The notes under the pieces were generated by a model. It was given only the letters and a program-made list of their open reading frames with translations, was not told the DNA's origin and did not search any database. From positions 21,043,215 through 21,107,214 of the forward strand of contig OY754984.1 in NCBI GenBank assembly GCA_963576475.1: a stretch of DNA of 64,000 nucleotides, read 5' to 3'. The stretch comes from Molanna angustata (Eukaryota > Arthropoda > Insecta > Trichoptera > Molannidae). The translations under genes were made by a program, and so were the position numbers. Shown here piece after piece: positions 19,338-30,904 of the stretch. Every line of letters begins with the position of its first letter. Within the stretch, counting starts at the first letter, position 1.

Positions 19338-20435
19338 GATCCAACTGTCGATAACGATAGTATGTATAGTTGAAGAATAAGTACCAAACTCTAAACCCAT
19401 ACATCCAAATTAAGATATTTAGTTTTCTATACAACACATGTAGGTATGTATGTCAAGCAGTGGCGGCTCTTCCTAAAGGGCTCTCGGGCTCAGCCCTCCC
19501 AAACACTTTGTTCAAAAGATTCCAAAAAATGTATGTCATTAAATCTTGAGAACACATTATTTTTTTAATTAATATTTGCCGCCTTACATCTGTAGTATAT
19601 TTAGCGAAAGTATTTAAACCTACCTGCTTTGTAAAGCAAGCAAGATTCTATGAAATATTTCATTCTTCGGGTACAGTCGACTTGTGCCCAGAGAACCCAT
19701 ACAATTCACGCGCCCGCTGCCGCCGCAGCTCGCCGTACACGCTGAATATATGCCGATTTCGAACAAAACGGGGCAATGCCCGCGAAGGGTTATAGTATAT
19801 TTTCATTCATTCATATTTTGTTGTACATTGCGATGGTTGAACGTTAGGTAAGCAGTTGTAATTTCTTGAGGCTAACATTAATTGATATAACATAGTTAAA
19901 GCTATAAATCATCTGAAATATATATGTATTATTATTTAATTAATTGATACCGTAATATAAACAGAAGAACTATGGAAAACACTGATAATTTTAATATACG
20001 AAAATACTATTGTGTCACAAATCAGCTTTCTGATTCCTGTATTTTCTCTTCTAGGTACCTATAATTATAATTTTGAGCCCTTCTGAGATTTAAGGTCACC
20101 AGCCGCCACTGATGTCAAGATAGGATAGTATGGAGGTCAGTCCTTTGATCTTACCAGGAATATGAAAACAGCATGATGGTATGTATGTATGTTTGGAGAT
20201 TAGTATCAAAGTATTAAGTCTTCTTAGATATTGTGTATAGGCACTGCCATACAAATTGTATGAAGCGATGTCGTCACTAAATTCAATTTTTATAAAAATT
20301 GTTTAAAAATTGAGATGTACAACTACATGGTTTATATTTTTTATAGCAAATTAAATTATCTAGTTGCGATGTTTCGGCTTTTTTCGATATTATTAAAATC
20401 TTTGGAAATATACTTGAACAAATCGACAGTTGGAT
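19338..20435. mobile_element. Element Q, copy 1, with hAT inside
   Basis: Ends ATCCAACTGTCGAT and its exact inverse form 14-bp TIRs. The body matches 44569-45517 (TATGTATAGTTGAAGAATAAG, TATGGAGGTCAGTCCT, GTATGAAGCGATGTCGTCAC). Copy 1 carries a 654-bp hAT and lacks about 500 internal bases of copy 2. I could not settle a target duplication, so the superfamily is open. Confidence 0.7.
19458..20111. mobile_element. hAT-type element, 654 bp
   Basis: TIRs of CAGTGGCGGCT at both ends, with perfect 8-bp duplications ATGTCAAG at 19450-19457 and 20112-20119. Q copy 2 at about 44664 has the empty site with a single ATGTCAAG, which confirms the boundaries. No transposase frame. Confidence 0.95.
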
Positions 20436-21429
20436 CACGCATTTCAAACACGTAAACTATCACGTATTACGTTGAAGTTCAAATTCAAAGCTAAAATTAA
20501 AGTACCTTTATAGAATCTACCCACAGATAAAGTGGTATCATGAGCGAAGTAAATTTCTACTAAGGAGCAAATCTATTCTGGAGTAAATTACTCCTGTCTC
20601 ACGAGAAGTCATTAAAGTGAACCCAAAGTTGAGAGAAAAGTTTTTATCTGTTGTGAAGAAAAAGCGACGCCTCCTTGAAATAAATAATGATGCAGCGTAA
20701 ATAGGAAAACAAAGAAGTACAAGGAAGGCTACCTGGAGATATGTAAGGGGAGGAAAAAACATGAATTAAAGTTGTCAAAAAAATTAACTATATAAAAACA
20801 TTTTGCCTACATCTGACACGAAGCGTTTATCATCGAATATAATGCAATTTGACTATGATCTTATTTTCATGATTACAAAAGCGACAAATAAATAAAAAAA
20901 ACATTCGGGGGTAGCTTGTAGCCCACGTAGGTAGCTATCTACCGTTCAAATAATACACATACCTACCTATCTTTTATTATTATTATACATAATAGATATG
21001 TATTGTAGTCTCAAGATAAAGGGAATAAACTGAAATATTATATCGGACATATTAAAATATGGGTTCCAGATAATTTAATTAGCCATTATTATTAGAAGTA
21101 TTATTAAGTATTACAACAATAAATTATGTTAAGTCTGTTTCAACGCGACCGTAGCGAGACCACGCAACACAGCCGAGGCTATATAAAAGTACCTATGCCC
21201 AAACGATAGGGTTGTCATTTGTCTCGTACGTATCGTTTCAAATACGCTTACGAAGGTAGAATACAGTTTTTCATCCGATTGCTGCATGTCCCGTATTTGT
21301 CCCGTTTTTTGACGAACAGAACAAATTGTCGACAGGAGACCGTCTAATTTGTCATTACAATTTTCAAATCACATCGATACTGTGCATTGCACGAAACATG
21401 GCGTATATAATCAATTTCCTTTAATTTAT
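20436..21429. other. No gene recognised
   Basis: A segment at 20520-20765 is less AT-rich and unique in the window, with a 74-codon minus-strand frame and no domain. It could be host sequence. Confidence 0.4.
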
Positions 21430-21502
21430 TCATACAATCACGGCATATCTCCACAATGTGGGGTACCCAGCGACAGGTTTGCGGGTGTGCATAACTTTAT
21501 AA
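21430..21502 (+). repeat. Repeat M fragment
   Basis: Contains CACAATGTGGGGTACCCAGC and GCGGGTGTGCATAACTTTAT, the first boxes of M; truncated where the 51-bp array begins. Confidence 0.6.
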
Positions 21503-21799
21503 ATATAAACGTTTCGTATTGGTTTCTGGAAGTTATGACAACCCTACCAATCGATATAAAAGTCCCGTAATGGTTTCCGGAAGTTATGACGACCATACCA
21601 CTCGATATAAACGTCTCGTTTTGTTTTCTGGAAGATATGACAACCCTACCAATCGACATAAACGTCTCGTATTGGTTTCAGGAAGACCTAACCCTACCAA
21701 ACGATATGAATAAGTATTGGTTCCTGGAAGTTGTGTCAACCCTACCAATATAAACGTTACGTATTGGTTCGTGAAAGTTATGGAAACCCTACCAATCGA
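21503..21799. repeat. 51-bp tandem array, six units
   Basis: Units start near 21503, 21554, 21605, 21656, 21704 and 21748, most 51 bases long (two shortened to 48 and 44). Each has a CGTATTGGTTTCTGGAAG block and ends CCTACCAATCGA. Because 51 is a multiple of three, frames stay open on both strands across several units, giving repeat peptides that need not be real. Confidence 0.85.
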
Positions 21800-22130
21800 T
21801 GTGTATGTACTTACCTATATTTTAAATTTAAGATATTTTGAATAAAACCCCGTAGTCAACTAGACCCCCACCCTCTTCAGTTGGTATCAGCGTGTTCTTG
21901 TGTTATGTACAAATATATTATATTGACGTTACGAACGATAAGGAAATATTGTATACATAAAATATTCGAAATGAATGAATCTCAATAAAGTTATGCAGCC
22001 TCAACACCCGTTCTTTTGACGGAATTATAATATTTATCGTTTGATAGTATTTTGGTTTAAACAGTTACAATTTGTAATAATGTGAAAAGATAACTTGGTA
22101 CCCCTTGATGATTACATGTCATGATGTTTT
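21800..22130. other. No gene recognised
   Basis: AT-rich sequence between two tandem arrays; nothing supported. Confidence 0.45.
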
Positions 22131-22645
22131 TATTACAGATCAGCAGGATTACTAATAAAGTTGATTAACATAATATTTGGAAATCTTTTATTACAAATCA
22201 GCAGGATTACTAATAATAAGATTTAAAAAACTTTTATTACAGATCAGCAGGATTACTAATAAAGTTGGTTAACATAAGATTTGGAAATCTTTTATTACAA
22301 ATCAGCAGGATTACTAATAAAGTTGATTAACATAAGATTTAGAAATCTTTTATTACAGATCAGCAGGATTACTAATAAAGTTGATTAACATAAGATTTAG
22401 AAATCTTTTATTACAGATCAACAGGATTACTAATAAAGTCGATTAACATAAGATTTAGAAATATTTTATTACTGATCAGCAGGATTACTTATAAAGTTGA
22501 TTAACATAAGATTTAGAAATCTTTTATTACAGATCAGCAGGATTACTAATAAAGTTATGATTAACATAAGATTTGGAAATCTTTTATTACAGATCAGCAG
22601 GATTACTAATAAAGTTATGATTAACATAAGATTTAGAAATCTTTT
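22131..22645. repeat. Minisatellite, about 59-bp unit, nine copies
   Basis: Nine units each carry a CAGCAGGATTACTAATAAAG block (one with CAACAGG, one with TTATAAAG). Spacing is 57-61 bases except one shortened unit near 22210. Units share a TTTAGAAATCTTTTATTACA block. Differences between units are few. Confidence 0.9.
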
Positions 22646-22710
22646 AGATGAAAATAAATTAATTATTTTTTATAATTGTAAATTTAATGACGGTTGAATA
22701 TTTATATATA

Positions 22711-23210
22711 ACTAGCGGACCCGACAGACATTGTCCTGCACGAACGTTAGCATGTCTGTTATTAGCTAGTTTAACAAACATAAAAATACCACACGCTATC
22801 ACGGTATATCCCACAGCGACAGGTGTGCGGGTGTGGATTACCTTATAAAAGGAAGCACGACACATTCGTGTATACCCAAATATCAGTCTTGTTAACTTAA
22901 TAAATTCATTAAATATTATAATATAAAAAAACATCAAGTTTTAATGGCATAACCATCATTGCATAATATTATGACATATCGAAAGCAATGGTGCCAGTAT
23001 TCAAAATGTATATTCCGAAAATATTTATAAAAGTTGATATTTTTATTATTCTTTTATTATATTAATGTATAAAATTCCTTATTTTGAATCTAAACCATTC
23101 AGGGACTCCCATAAACACACATAAAAAGTTTCATCAAAATTGGTTCAGCCGTTTAGGAGGAGTTCAGTGACATACACACGTACGGAAGAATTATATATAT
23201 AAAGACTATA
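22711..23210 (+). repeat. RTE-type LINE relic with repeat M inserted
   Basis: Begins ACTAGCGGACCCGACAGACA and ends with the GGTTCAGCCGTTTAGGAG-type block plus a (TA)n-like tail, typical of a common insect RTE-type 3' unit (general knowledge). Repeat M occupies about 22785-22905. No RT coding part remains. Confidence 0.55.
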
Positions 23211-23338
23211 ATCTTAACGAACTTTAATGATTGAATGTTTATTATGATTATGATTAGATTATGGTCGAGTTATATAAACTGTTTATTTGTGGTAATTATT
23301 CTTTATTACACCATTTACATATGCGTCGTTAAAAATTG

Positions 23339-23382
23339 ATAACTGCTGCCCAACTAGGTATACCTGTTCTTGGGCTATTAGT
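23339..23382 (-). repeat. LINE 3' hairpin, left of insertion
   Basis: Contains CTGCTGCCCAACTAGG then CCTGTTCTTGGG, the LINE hairpin seen at 16.65 kb. The element at 23383-23969 was inserted here; the continuation is at 23970. Confidence 0.55.
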
Positions 23383-23969
23383 CGTGGCCTACGACATACA
23401 GGCCTGCGCGCGCTTTTTACCGACATCGAACTTAGTGCTGTCGTTTCACCTAGGTAGATTAAATGTTTAATTTACTAAATAGGTATAAAGTATTTTTTTA
23501 TTATATTTTGAAACATTTAAGCAGGTATTTAGTAAGTGGTAAAATGAAGCATGTTGATAAATTTAATAGTGTTTTATATTTCATTCTGCTACTTTAAAAA
23601 TATTAATATCCATAATGCTTATTTCTGTTATTATGCACGTGCACGTGCTTAAAATGTAACTTGTGCTTAAAATGTAACTTGTGCTCTTTGATCGATTTGT
23701 GTATATTAACTATGTAGTTAATTGTTGAATAAATAACTTACCAACGTATATCACTGCTTATATTTTACACTTTCATCTATTATACTAAAGTTTTAACACA
23801 AATAATACTTATAAACACAGTTCAAAATAAAGTTATCTTCGCGGAGAAACGTCACCCGGTTGAAATAACTTCAATACTAACTTGGTAATGTGAGGATGGA
23901 CGGCACTAAGTTCGTATTTTGTCAACGGAGATTGACCAGCGCGCTCAGGCCTGTATGTCGTAGGCCACG
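23383..23969. mobile_element. TIR element, 31-bp TIRs, 8-bp TSD, unclassified
   Basis: Ends start CGTGGCCTACGACATACAGG on both strands; 30 of the first 31 bases pair. Perfect 8-bp duplications CTATTAGT flank it (23375-23382, 23970-23977). It has no coding capacity. The 8-bp duplication fits hAT or P, but the ends do not start CAG as in most hAT families, so the superfamily is open. Confidence 0.92.
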
Positions 23970-23977
23970 CTATTAGT

Positions 23978-25001
23978 GTACATATTATTGAGAGAAATAA
24001 AGATTGTATTTACATTTTACCATTTCACACAGATTAGAAAGGTAATTAGAGTCATCATGATATTATGCATGCACTGATTTTTTTTGTTAATAGTAACAAA
24101 ATTTCAAGTTAAAATTAACCGAACTATAGTGACTACAAAACATTTGGTTTTGTGCAACTAAATGCTTTGTGCACACAGCCAAGCCGTACAGTCATAAATA
24201 GATTAAGCTTTATTACTGATAACAAAGGTAGCCAGTTCGGATGTCATAATATTTTTTTCAGTGTATAATATAATACATATGTACATGTAGTGTATGTAGA
24301 TATCTTACAAATTATATTTATTGATTGCACAAATAAGACAATTGAAAAATGATGTATTTGAAATAGACACTGAATGTTAAAAAATAAAAAAAAAAATTAC
24401 TAAATATAAGAAAAGACAAAATACAAATTATCGATCAAATATGGATGTTTCCACTTCTCTAGCCCCGAGGCGTGTTATGGGGGCTGTAGTGTACGATTTT
24501 TTTTTTCCTTTTTTATTATCTATGTAATTTCTTTTTATTGGTTTTACAGTGATTTCTGGATACGACGCGAGTGGAATTATACTTCTTAAGTGTTTAATTC
24601 CTGTCAATTTTAATAAAATGTTTCAGTAAATTTAAAAGTGCTCTGTAAAATAGAACTAAACGGAATTCTGATAAATTTCACTATTAATTCTGATAAATAT
24701 TACAAGGCCATACATATATCAAACTCATCACCAAACCAACAGAGGTCTGGTTAAAAAAAACCCGCCTTCTTTTCTATAGTAGGTACATTTTCTCTTTCTT
24801 GAATGAGAGATTTCGGAGAATTCCCTACTCCATTATGCTATATTACAGGGATGTGCCATTCTTGTATGGGTTTTAATAAATTTTTAAATTTATACGAAGA
24901 ATATATATTTTTTTAAGGTCGAATAAACAGCACTTCGTTAATCTTTCCGCAAAAACATCGGTTTAAATTGTATCGATCTCTAATAGGGCACCTGGGATTA
25001 C
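23978..25001. other. No gene recognised
   Basis: AT-rich, no supported coding region or repeat with a partner in the window. Confidence 0.5.
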
Positions 25002-26186
25002 ATGAAAAATTCTTCGAAACACAATTGTTCGAATGCGCAATTGTACGAATAACAATTTTTCGAAAATCAGTTATCAAAATGACAATTGTCCGAAAGCAAA
25101 TTATTCGAACTAACATTTGTTGGAAAACCAATTGACCAATTGAATTTAATATATTTTTTGTGTCATTACCCCCTATTCAGTAACTATCGTAACTAAAATA
25201 GGAACGTTCTAAAATTGTAGATTTTAGATTTACGGCCTTATTTCAGCGTTATAAAATATAAATTTGGATTCAATGGAATAGGAACGTACCTATACTGGCC
25301 GGAACGTTCTTAAAAATTTCCTGAATTTGACGTATTTTGAATAATTATGAAAATGATGAAAATTTCATCATTTTCATAATTATTCATAATACGTCTGATT
25401 CAGTAACTTTTTAAGAACGTTCCGGCAAGTTGATATTTTATAACGCTGAAATAAGACCGTAAATCTAAAATCTACAATTTTACAACGTTCCTATTTTAGT
25501 TACAATAGTTACTGAATAGGGGGTAATTATGTTGCCTCCTTTGACATATTTGTTGCCAGTAAAATATATTCGATGAAGACTATTATTACTTGTTGTATTA
25601 TTGTTGGGTACGTATGTTTGCACATTTTAAATAACTGATGTTTGACAGCGCGGTGCGTCGCCATGTTGTTTATTCCATAGATTTTTATTATACATAATAT
25701 ACTATGTAGATGTAGTACTCCGTGCAAAAAGTGAGTCATGGAATATCGCGCGTTTGTCGTTCGTTGGCAACATATTTCAGTTTTCCTTACATTTCAACAC
25801 ATCCTAATTAAATTTTCTCTAAATCTAAATAGGAAAAAAGTGTTTTTTACGATAAATAAATCCGAAAACAATTCACATTAGTCGTTATTCTCTATGGAAT
25901 AACGATGTACTAAAACGTCAAAAATCCCCCGGAAAAATGCCTCACTTCGTTTCATACAAAATTTGCTAACTACGACATCTAGTATATTATAATAAAAATC
26001 TATGGTTTATTCCTCTCACAATACTACCAACATGACATCAAAAAATTCGAACAATTGTTATATCTGATAATTGTGTGTTCGGAAAATTGTTTTTCGAAAA
26101 AATGTGATTCGAATAATTGCCATTCGTAAAATTGATTTTCGTAAAATTGAGCATTCGAATAATTGTTTATCGAATAATTTTCCTGT
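25002..26186 (-). mobile_element. TIR element K, copy 2, with foldback inside
   Basis: Complete at both ends: CATGAAAAATTCTTCGAAAC at the left and, on the other strand, CAGGAAAATTATTCGATAAA at the right, followed by further TTCGAA-type blocks. Inverted relative to copy 1 (11004-11799). A foldback MITE occupies 25169-25523; copy 1 shows the uninterrupted CATAATGACAC site. About 215 internal bases (25740-25955) are missing from copy 1. Confidence 0.75.
25169..25523. mobile_element. Foldback MITE, 355 bp
   Basis: Starts CCCCCTATTCAGTAACTA and ends with its inverse. Both halves pair for most of their length, ending in a central GAAAATTTC palindrome near 25350. Flanks are ATTA and TAATTA, so the target duplication is TA or a TTA/TAA type; the empty site in K copy 1 does not settle which. 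Confidence 0.85.
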
Positions 26187-26310
26187 CACCAATTATTTAA
26201 TAGATGTATAATGTTTTAGTGAATGTAGAAAATCAAATTCGAAAAAACACTTTTTCATATATAGATCAACAATCTCCTTCAACTTGAACATCTATCTTCA
26301 TCTTACAACC

Positions 26311-26411
26311 TTTCCTTGTGTCCTCATTTCGTACGCAGTCATATATCGTTCTATTACAAAGTCTTCTTAGCAATATCATTTACTTTGCTTTCATGCGCCT
26401 TCTGCCATGTA
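26311..26411 (-). pseudogene. RTE-like RT C-terminal scrap
   Basis: Reverse complement encodes pieces of the block seen at 63.22-63.32 kb (RRQKAHES.., ..RSLRRLCNRTIYDCVRNEDTRK). Only about 100 bases remain, with changes. Confidence 0.55.
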
Positions 26412-27895
26412 CAGTTGTTTTTTTTTGTGCTAAATAAATAGTAGGTACCTACCTAATAATGTCTTTGTCCGAATGTCGTGTTTGCCTTTAGAGTCATCTG
26501 TGTGTCGTTACGTAATTGTGTTGTGCTGTAAAAAATACCGTAACTAAGCTAAAAAAAGTGACTTACCATCCCTGATTGATTCCTTCATGTTTTATTCCCA
26601 CCGAGGAGGATGTGTTTTCTCATTGTCAGCGTGCCATCATTCCGGAAGATCGTTTACACCAAATGTGATTCAATAAACAGCGAGGGGGGGCGGAGGAATA
26701 TGGGAATGGGCTCCTAAATGAGCCTTTGCTGTGTATGGCGTAGCGCTACTTCTAATGGAAAATCAAATTTGCACGGCGGATAATATTATATGTACCAGGC
26801 GTACCTTCTTCTTCTTCTTCTTGTGGCAGGTATGCGGAGATAATCCCATTGCTCGTAAGCGATTTTTTACAAATAGATCACATTGACACCTGATTCTTGG
26901 CAAACACCAGGAATGGTTGTTTCCGAGAAAATTTAATGACAATGATGGAACGAGTATAAGAAACGAATTTCCGAGAAGTATAAGAACGAGTATCAAAATA
27001 TTTCTTGAATATAAAAAATAAGTTGATATGATATAGTACAAAATTATCGAATATTTTTTTTATTGCATATACGCGAGACACCGTCACCTCATTTACAAGG
27101 ACTGTTGCCTTCATTGTTTACAAATAAACTAATTTCTCAATAGATGACATTACAAAGAAGGTTTCTTACTTACTTCATAGATGGCAATAGTATAGTTCCT
27201 TATTTTTAGGTGAACTGTTACACATTATTCACATACATATATAGAACTTTCAAAAATTACATTCATAAGGGAACTCAATAAGAAGGCATAATTGGTGAAC
27301 GTTGCTCAAACGCATAAAGTGATCACGTAAACCAATCGTCGTCAGGTCGTAAGCCCTGTAAGTGCCTTGAGTTCCTGGTTCTTAAAAAGTTTGTCAATAA
27401 AAATACAAAATTATCGTTTAAAATATATTTTCAACCTCAATTACATCAATCGTTATTAATAAATCTGCGGAATATGCATTTTTGCGTCAATTCTGGTAAC
27501 ATTGCATTCGTTATGTCATAATAATGTGTCACCGTACTGTAAAGTGAGGTTATTAGTGTTTGAAAAATATATTTTTTTGTATGCACATTTGCCTTGTTAT
27601 GTTTAATATATACCTAATATATTTTATTTGCCCTGTACATAGGTGGCTGATTTGATTAGTTCTCTTCCAAATGTATATTCCTGCTTCGTCTCTATTGAGG
27701 CGTTAAATTTGTGAAAACAAATCCTACACAGTTTGTGCATCGATATTTTTTATGATTCTAAAAGCAGATATCACTTTGAAATTTCTTAATATATTCAAAG
27801 ATAGTAAAGTAAGGTTAGTCTAGGTCTAATGAGAGTACCTCGTGGGTTTTTTAAGATCAGATGATGGAACCCATGAGAAAATCATCAAACTATTC
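26412..27895. other. No gene; one repeat piece and a (CTT)n run
   Basis: A (CTT)n run at 26807-26820 looks like the (GAA)n tail of a minus-strand LINE. At about 27290-27385 a single copy of the arm of the foldback at 33632-34074 occurs (GTGATCACGTAAACCA, GGTCGTAAGCCCTGTA). The rest, including a GC-richer patch at 26560-26740, is unassigned. Confidence 0.45.
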
Positions 27896-28030
27896 AATTG
27901 GTTACGATATTAATCGTCCTAGAGATCCAGACTGAAAACACAATTAAAAACTGTGTCTCCACTGGGAATCGAACCCGGGACCCTTGGATCAGCAGTCTAA
28001 TACCCATTCAACTGAGCCACGATGGCTGGC
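27896..28030 (-). mobile_element. SINE-C, tRNA-derived, copy 1
   Basis: Minus strand: GGCTCAGTTGAATGG (A-box-like), GGGTTCGATTCCCAG (B box), then TTTTTAATTGTGTTTTCAGT and CTGGATCTCT. The same module lies at about 40400-40535 on the plus strand. Confidence 0.75.
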
Positions 28031-28594
28031 ACGTTGTCCGTTTTTAATGATCTTTTCAAGGAGTACTTTCCTAGGAGTCAAACGGTTTACCACTAAACCA
28101 CGGCGGTCGATTTTTTCCAAGAACTTTTATTTGTTGCGGCGGAAACGAATCATGATTATTTTTAGCATTTTTTTTAAACTTGATTGCGGTTTTGCTTAAG
28201 AAAAAAATGTGTTTTCATCTAACCGCAAAAATGACGCGATTCGCCAAAAAATGCATAATCTCTGAATGTCATTTTAACCTCTTGCAGTCTCCGCTAAGTG
28301 GAAATCTTTAATTTTACAATTATTGTTAAAATTTTCCCCAAAGATCTTGAAAGAGCCTCCGGTTGCGCAGAGCGCAAACTCGTGTATTTTTGCTTCGTTC
28401 GTTTACCTGTAAATCGCCCCCTTCTCGGTTGAATGTTCAAGTTATTTGGCGTCAACTTTAACACCAATATTTATATTATTTTTATTTTATTTTATTTTAT
28501 TGATTTTATAGAACCAACAGTTTACAATATGAAATTACAATTAGGTATAATTATATGTAACAGGTTATAAACCTTTTAAAGGTTCTTTTAAATA
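28031..28594. other. tRNA-like scrap and unassigned sequence
   Basis: TTACCACTAAACCACGGCGG at about 28087 looks like the A-box end of another minus-strand tRNA-derived SINE. A (TTTTA)n run near 28482 may be a LINE tail. The rest is unassigned. Confidence 0.35.
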
Positions 28595-28680
28595 TTAGGT
28601 CCTTACATATGAAATTGGCGTTTTGTATGGGAGGAACATAAAGTCGATTTTTTTTTATATAATATATTTATTTAATCAAA

Positions 28681-29307
28681 CTATGTACCATTGCTATCTA
28701 TGCACTTTTGCCATCTCATAGGTATTTCATCGATCTCTTTACTAAAAAAACCATTCGGACGGGAATCAATAAAATCTTTGAAGGCGGTTTGGACTGCCCC
28801 ATCGGAGTTGAATTTTTTCCCTTGCAAGAAGTTATCCAAATTTCGAAATGGGGCAAGGTCCGGAGAGTACGGTGGATGTCTTAGACATTCCAATTGAAGC
28901 TCCTCTAATTTGGAAGCCGTCTGTTGTGCAGTGTGTGGTCTAGCGGTATCATGAAGCAGCAGTGGCCTAGAGCGATTAACCAGCCTCGGTTGTTTAGCAG
29001 CAAGCTTTTCCATCATGGTTTGCAGTTGCTGACAATAGACATCTGCCGTTATCGTCTGGCCAGATTTAAGAAAGCTGTAGTGAACAACACCAGCACTAGT
29101 CCACCAAACGCTCACAAGTAACTTTTTTGGAGTCAATTTTCGCTTGGGGCATGATTTGGCTGGTTCGGCAAGGTTCAGCCATTGCGATGAGCGCTTCCGT
29201 TTATTGTACAGGATCCAATTTTCATCACAGGGAATTATCCCTTCATTATTGTGCCGGTTGAGTAATGCAACGCAGCAGTCAACGCGCGTTTTGTTGATTT
29301 GCTTCAC
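28681..29307 (-). pseudogene. Mariner transposase, catalytic part
   Basis: 208 codons covering the catalytic domain that cuts and joins transposon ends. The first Asp is in PCDENWILY and the second in LLHDTARPH. The block PPYSPDLAP is directly followed by FRNLDNFL: about five residues that normally hold the third Asp (DD34D, in an S-D-Y-H type motif) are missing in frame. The C-terminal ..RWQKCIDSNGT end is intact. It overlaps the upstream frame (29279-29650) by 29 bases in another frame, so a frameshift separates the two halves. It could not catalyse transposition, though its ends may be usable by another mariner transposase (inference). Confidence 0.94.
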
Positions 29308-29650
29308 TCAATTCGTGAGGTACCCACATTTCAAGCTTTTTCACCTTCCCAATTTGCTTCAAGTGGATTAAAACAGTTTTATCACTAACACCGCAGCCTG
29401 CAGCTAACTCGGACGTGGTTTGCGATGGATCCGCTTCCACAATAGCCTTCAATTCTTCATTATCAACTTTGGTCTCCGGCCATCCACGGGGCTTGTTCTG
29501 CAGGTCGAAATTTCCAGAACGAAAACGCACTGTGTTTTCTTTTGCGGCACCATCGCCATACACATAATTAATCCTTCGAGTCGGTTCTGCAGCACTGGTG
29601 CCACGGTGGAACTCTAATTCGTAAATAACGCGATATTTTAAGTTTTCCAT
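29279..29650 (-). pseudogene. Mariner transposase, DNA-binding part
   Basis: 123 codons with the N-terminal paired helix-turn-helix region that binds the inverted repeats. The first HTH lies about residues 3-45 and the second about 65-100 (TTSELAAGCGVSDKTVLIHL). The linker WVPHELSE, diagnostic of mariner, is at 108-115. The frame ends eight residues after it because of a frameshift; the rest continues in the frame at 28681-29307. The ATG at 29650 lies about 190 bases inside the right TIR, as is usual. Confidence 0.94.
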
Positions 29651-29840
29651 TTTGTAAACTGAGTGACGTAAAGGTAAAAAACAATTGAGGAAAAAACAAA
29701 TGAATTATAATTTTCGAAACACAAATATATGAGTAAATAGCTGTATAAATTTGAATTTCGAATTCCTAACCAAAGAAGAAGATATTTGAGATCAAAGTTG
29801 CCAGTACGGCAAAACGCCAATTTCATATGTAAGGACCTAA

Positions 29841-30121
29841 TAGTTTAAACTAAGTATGTAAATTATTAAACAATTGAATGTATAAAAAAAAGGTCAAAAT
29901 ATTTTTTGCAATCAAATGTCCGCTCCCGCCTTTACGACAGTGATCGTTGAACCCGCGACCCAAACACATAATATTAGGTATATCCGATATCATTACTTAT
30001 TTCTTATAAATTATTTCTTATTAATTTGTCGCTGTTGTCTGTCCCAAATAAATAAATAAATAAATAAATAAAAATTACCTAATTTTCTCTTATTTATTTA
30101 CTTTTGTAACTTACGTGTACC
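29841..30121. other. No gene recognised
   Basis: Short AT-rich linker with an (AAAT)n run near 30047-30074. Confidence 0.45.
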
Positions 30122-30525
30122 TATGCGATATCGGCAACAGAACAGATAGGACAAGATGGAAAATGAAAGGAGTGGATTTACTGTGCCAGCTGTTTTCTAC
30201 CTTTTCTCTGTCGCGTTAGTTCTTCCTTCTCGGCACTAGTTCAACAATATGATCACAAATTGTCTGTAAGAATATAATGAATAGACGTGCGAATGCCGCG
30301 AACATATTTGCCGCGAAGGTTTTATAAAAGTGCGCACGGAGCTTGTACGACACGAGTGGTGTATGGGGACGCGTATTTGCGAGACTGAAGAACGTGGCTG
30401 GCTCGCGCGCGGACAGAGGCGAGATTGTTGTTACCACGTTCAGGTATGGATGTAGGTATGTCAGGAAAATGAGGATAGGTTCAAAAAAGAATTATCCGTC
30501 ATCTGCGCCAACATTACGTGTGTGA
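30122..30525 (+). repeat. Dispersed repeat Y, copy 2
   Basis: Same family as 9945-10360, inverted. The TTTTATAAAAGTGCGC box near 30320 looks like a TATA box, followed by a GC-richer part. Copy 1 has TTTTATATTAATTTGCGC there. The two copies keep a shared frame (GEIVVTTFRYGCR), but neither has a long open region. Confidence 0.55.
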
Positions 30526-30904
30526 TTGAACATGAGCTCATGTTATTTTGTGTGCATCCATAATTGGACGTCCAGCACTCATAATAATAACCAATATTAT
30601 TTTCTTTTTATGAAAATTGTAAGCTGGATGTCTGTCGATGAACCATTTTAAAAATAAAAAAATTAATGTATAATAAGCACCGTTCGCTTCCACGCCATTA
30701 ATATATCGATATACCTATACATATAATTAATTGTGAAAATGTTGCAACCTGTAAGAAGAATGGAGAGAAGAGAGAATTGAAAGGAACAAAATCACCAGTA
30801 AGAACATCCTGGATTTTTAGTACTCGCTTCGGCAGAAGGTACATATACTAAATTTAAGCATCCTATATTTTCCTCTTCCTAACATAGACAGTGATTGCAC
30901 CATA
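30526..30904. other. No gene recognised
   Basis: AT-rich, nothing supported. Confidence 0.45.

Larger units (their letters stand above)
28595..29840 (-). mobile_element. Mariner element, complete ends, inactive
   Basis: 31-bp perfect terminal inverted repeats beginning TTAGGTCCTTACATATGAAA, flanked by TA on both sides (28593-28594, 29841-29842). Length 1246 bp, usual for mariner. It encodes a mariner transposase on the minus strand, broken by a frameshift and an in-frame deletion of the third catalytic residue. Confidence 0.96.

Noticed and set aside
22131..22645. CRISPR-like array
   Set aside because: Units are contiguous tandem repeats without distinct spacers, in a eukaryotic transposon-rich context.
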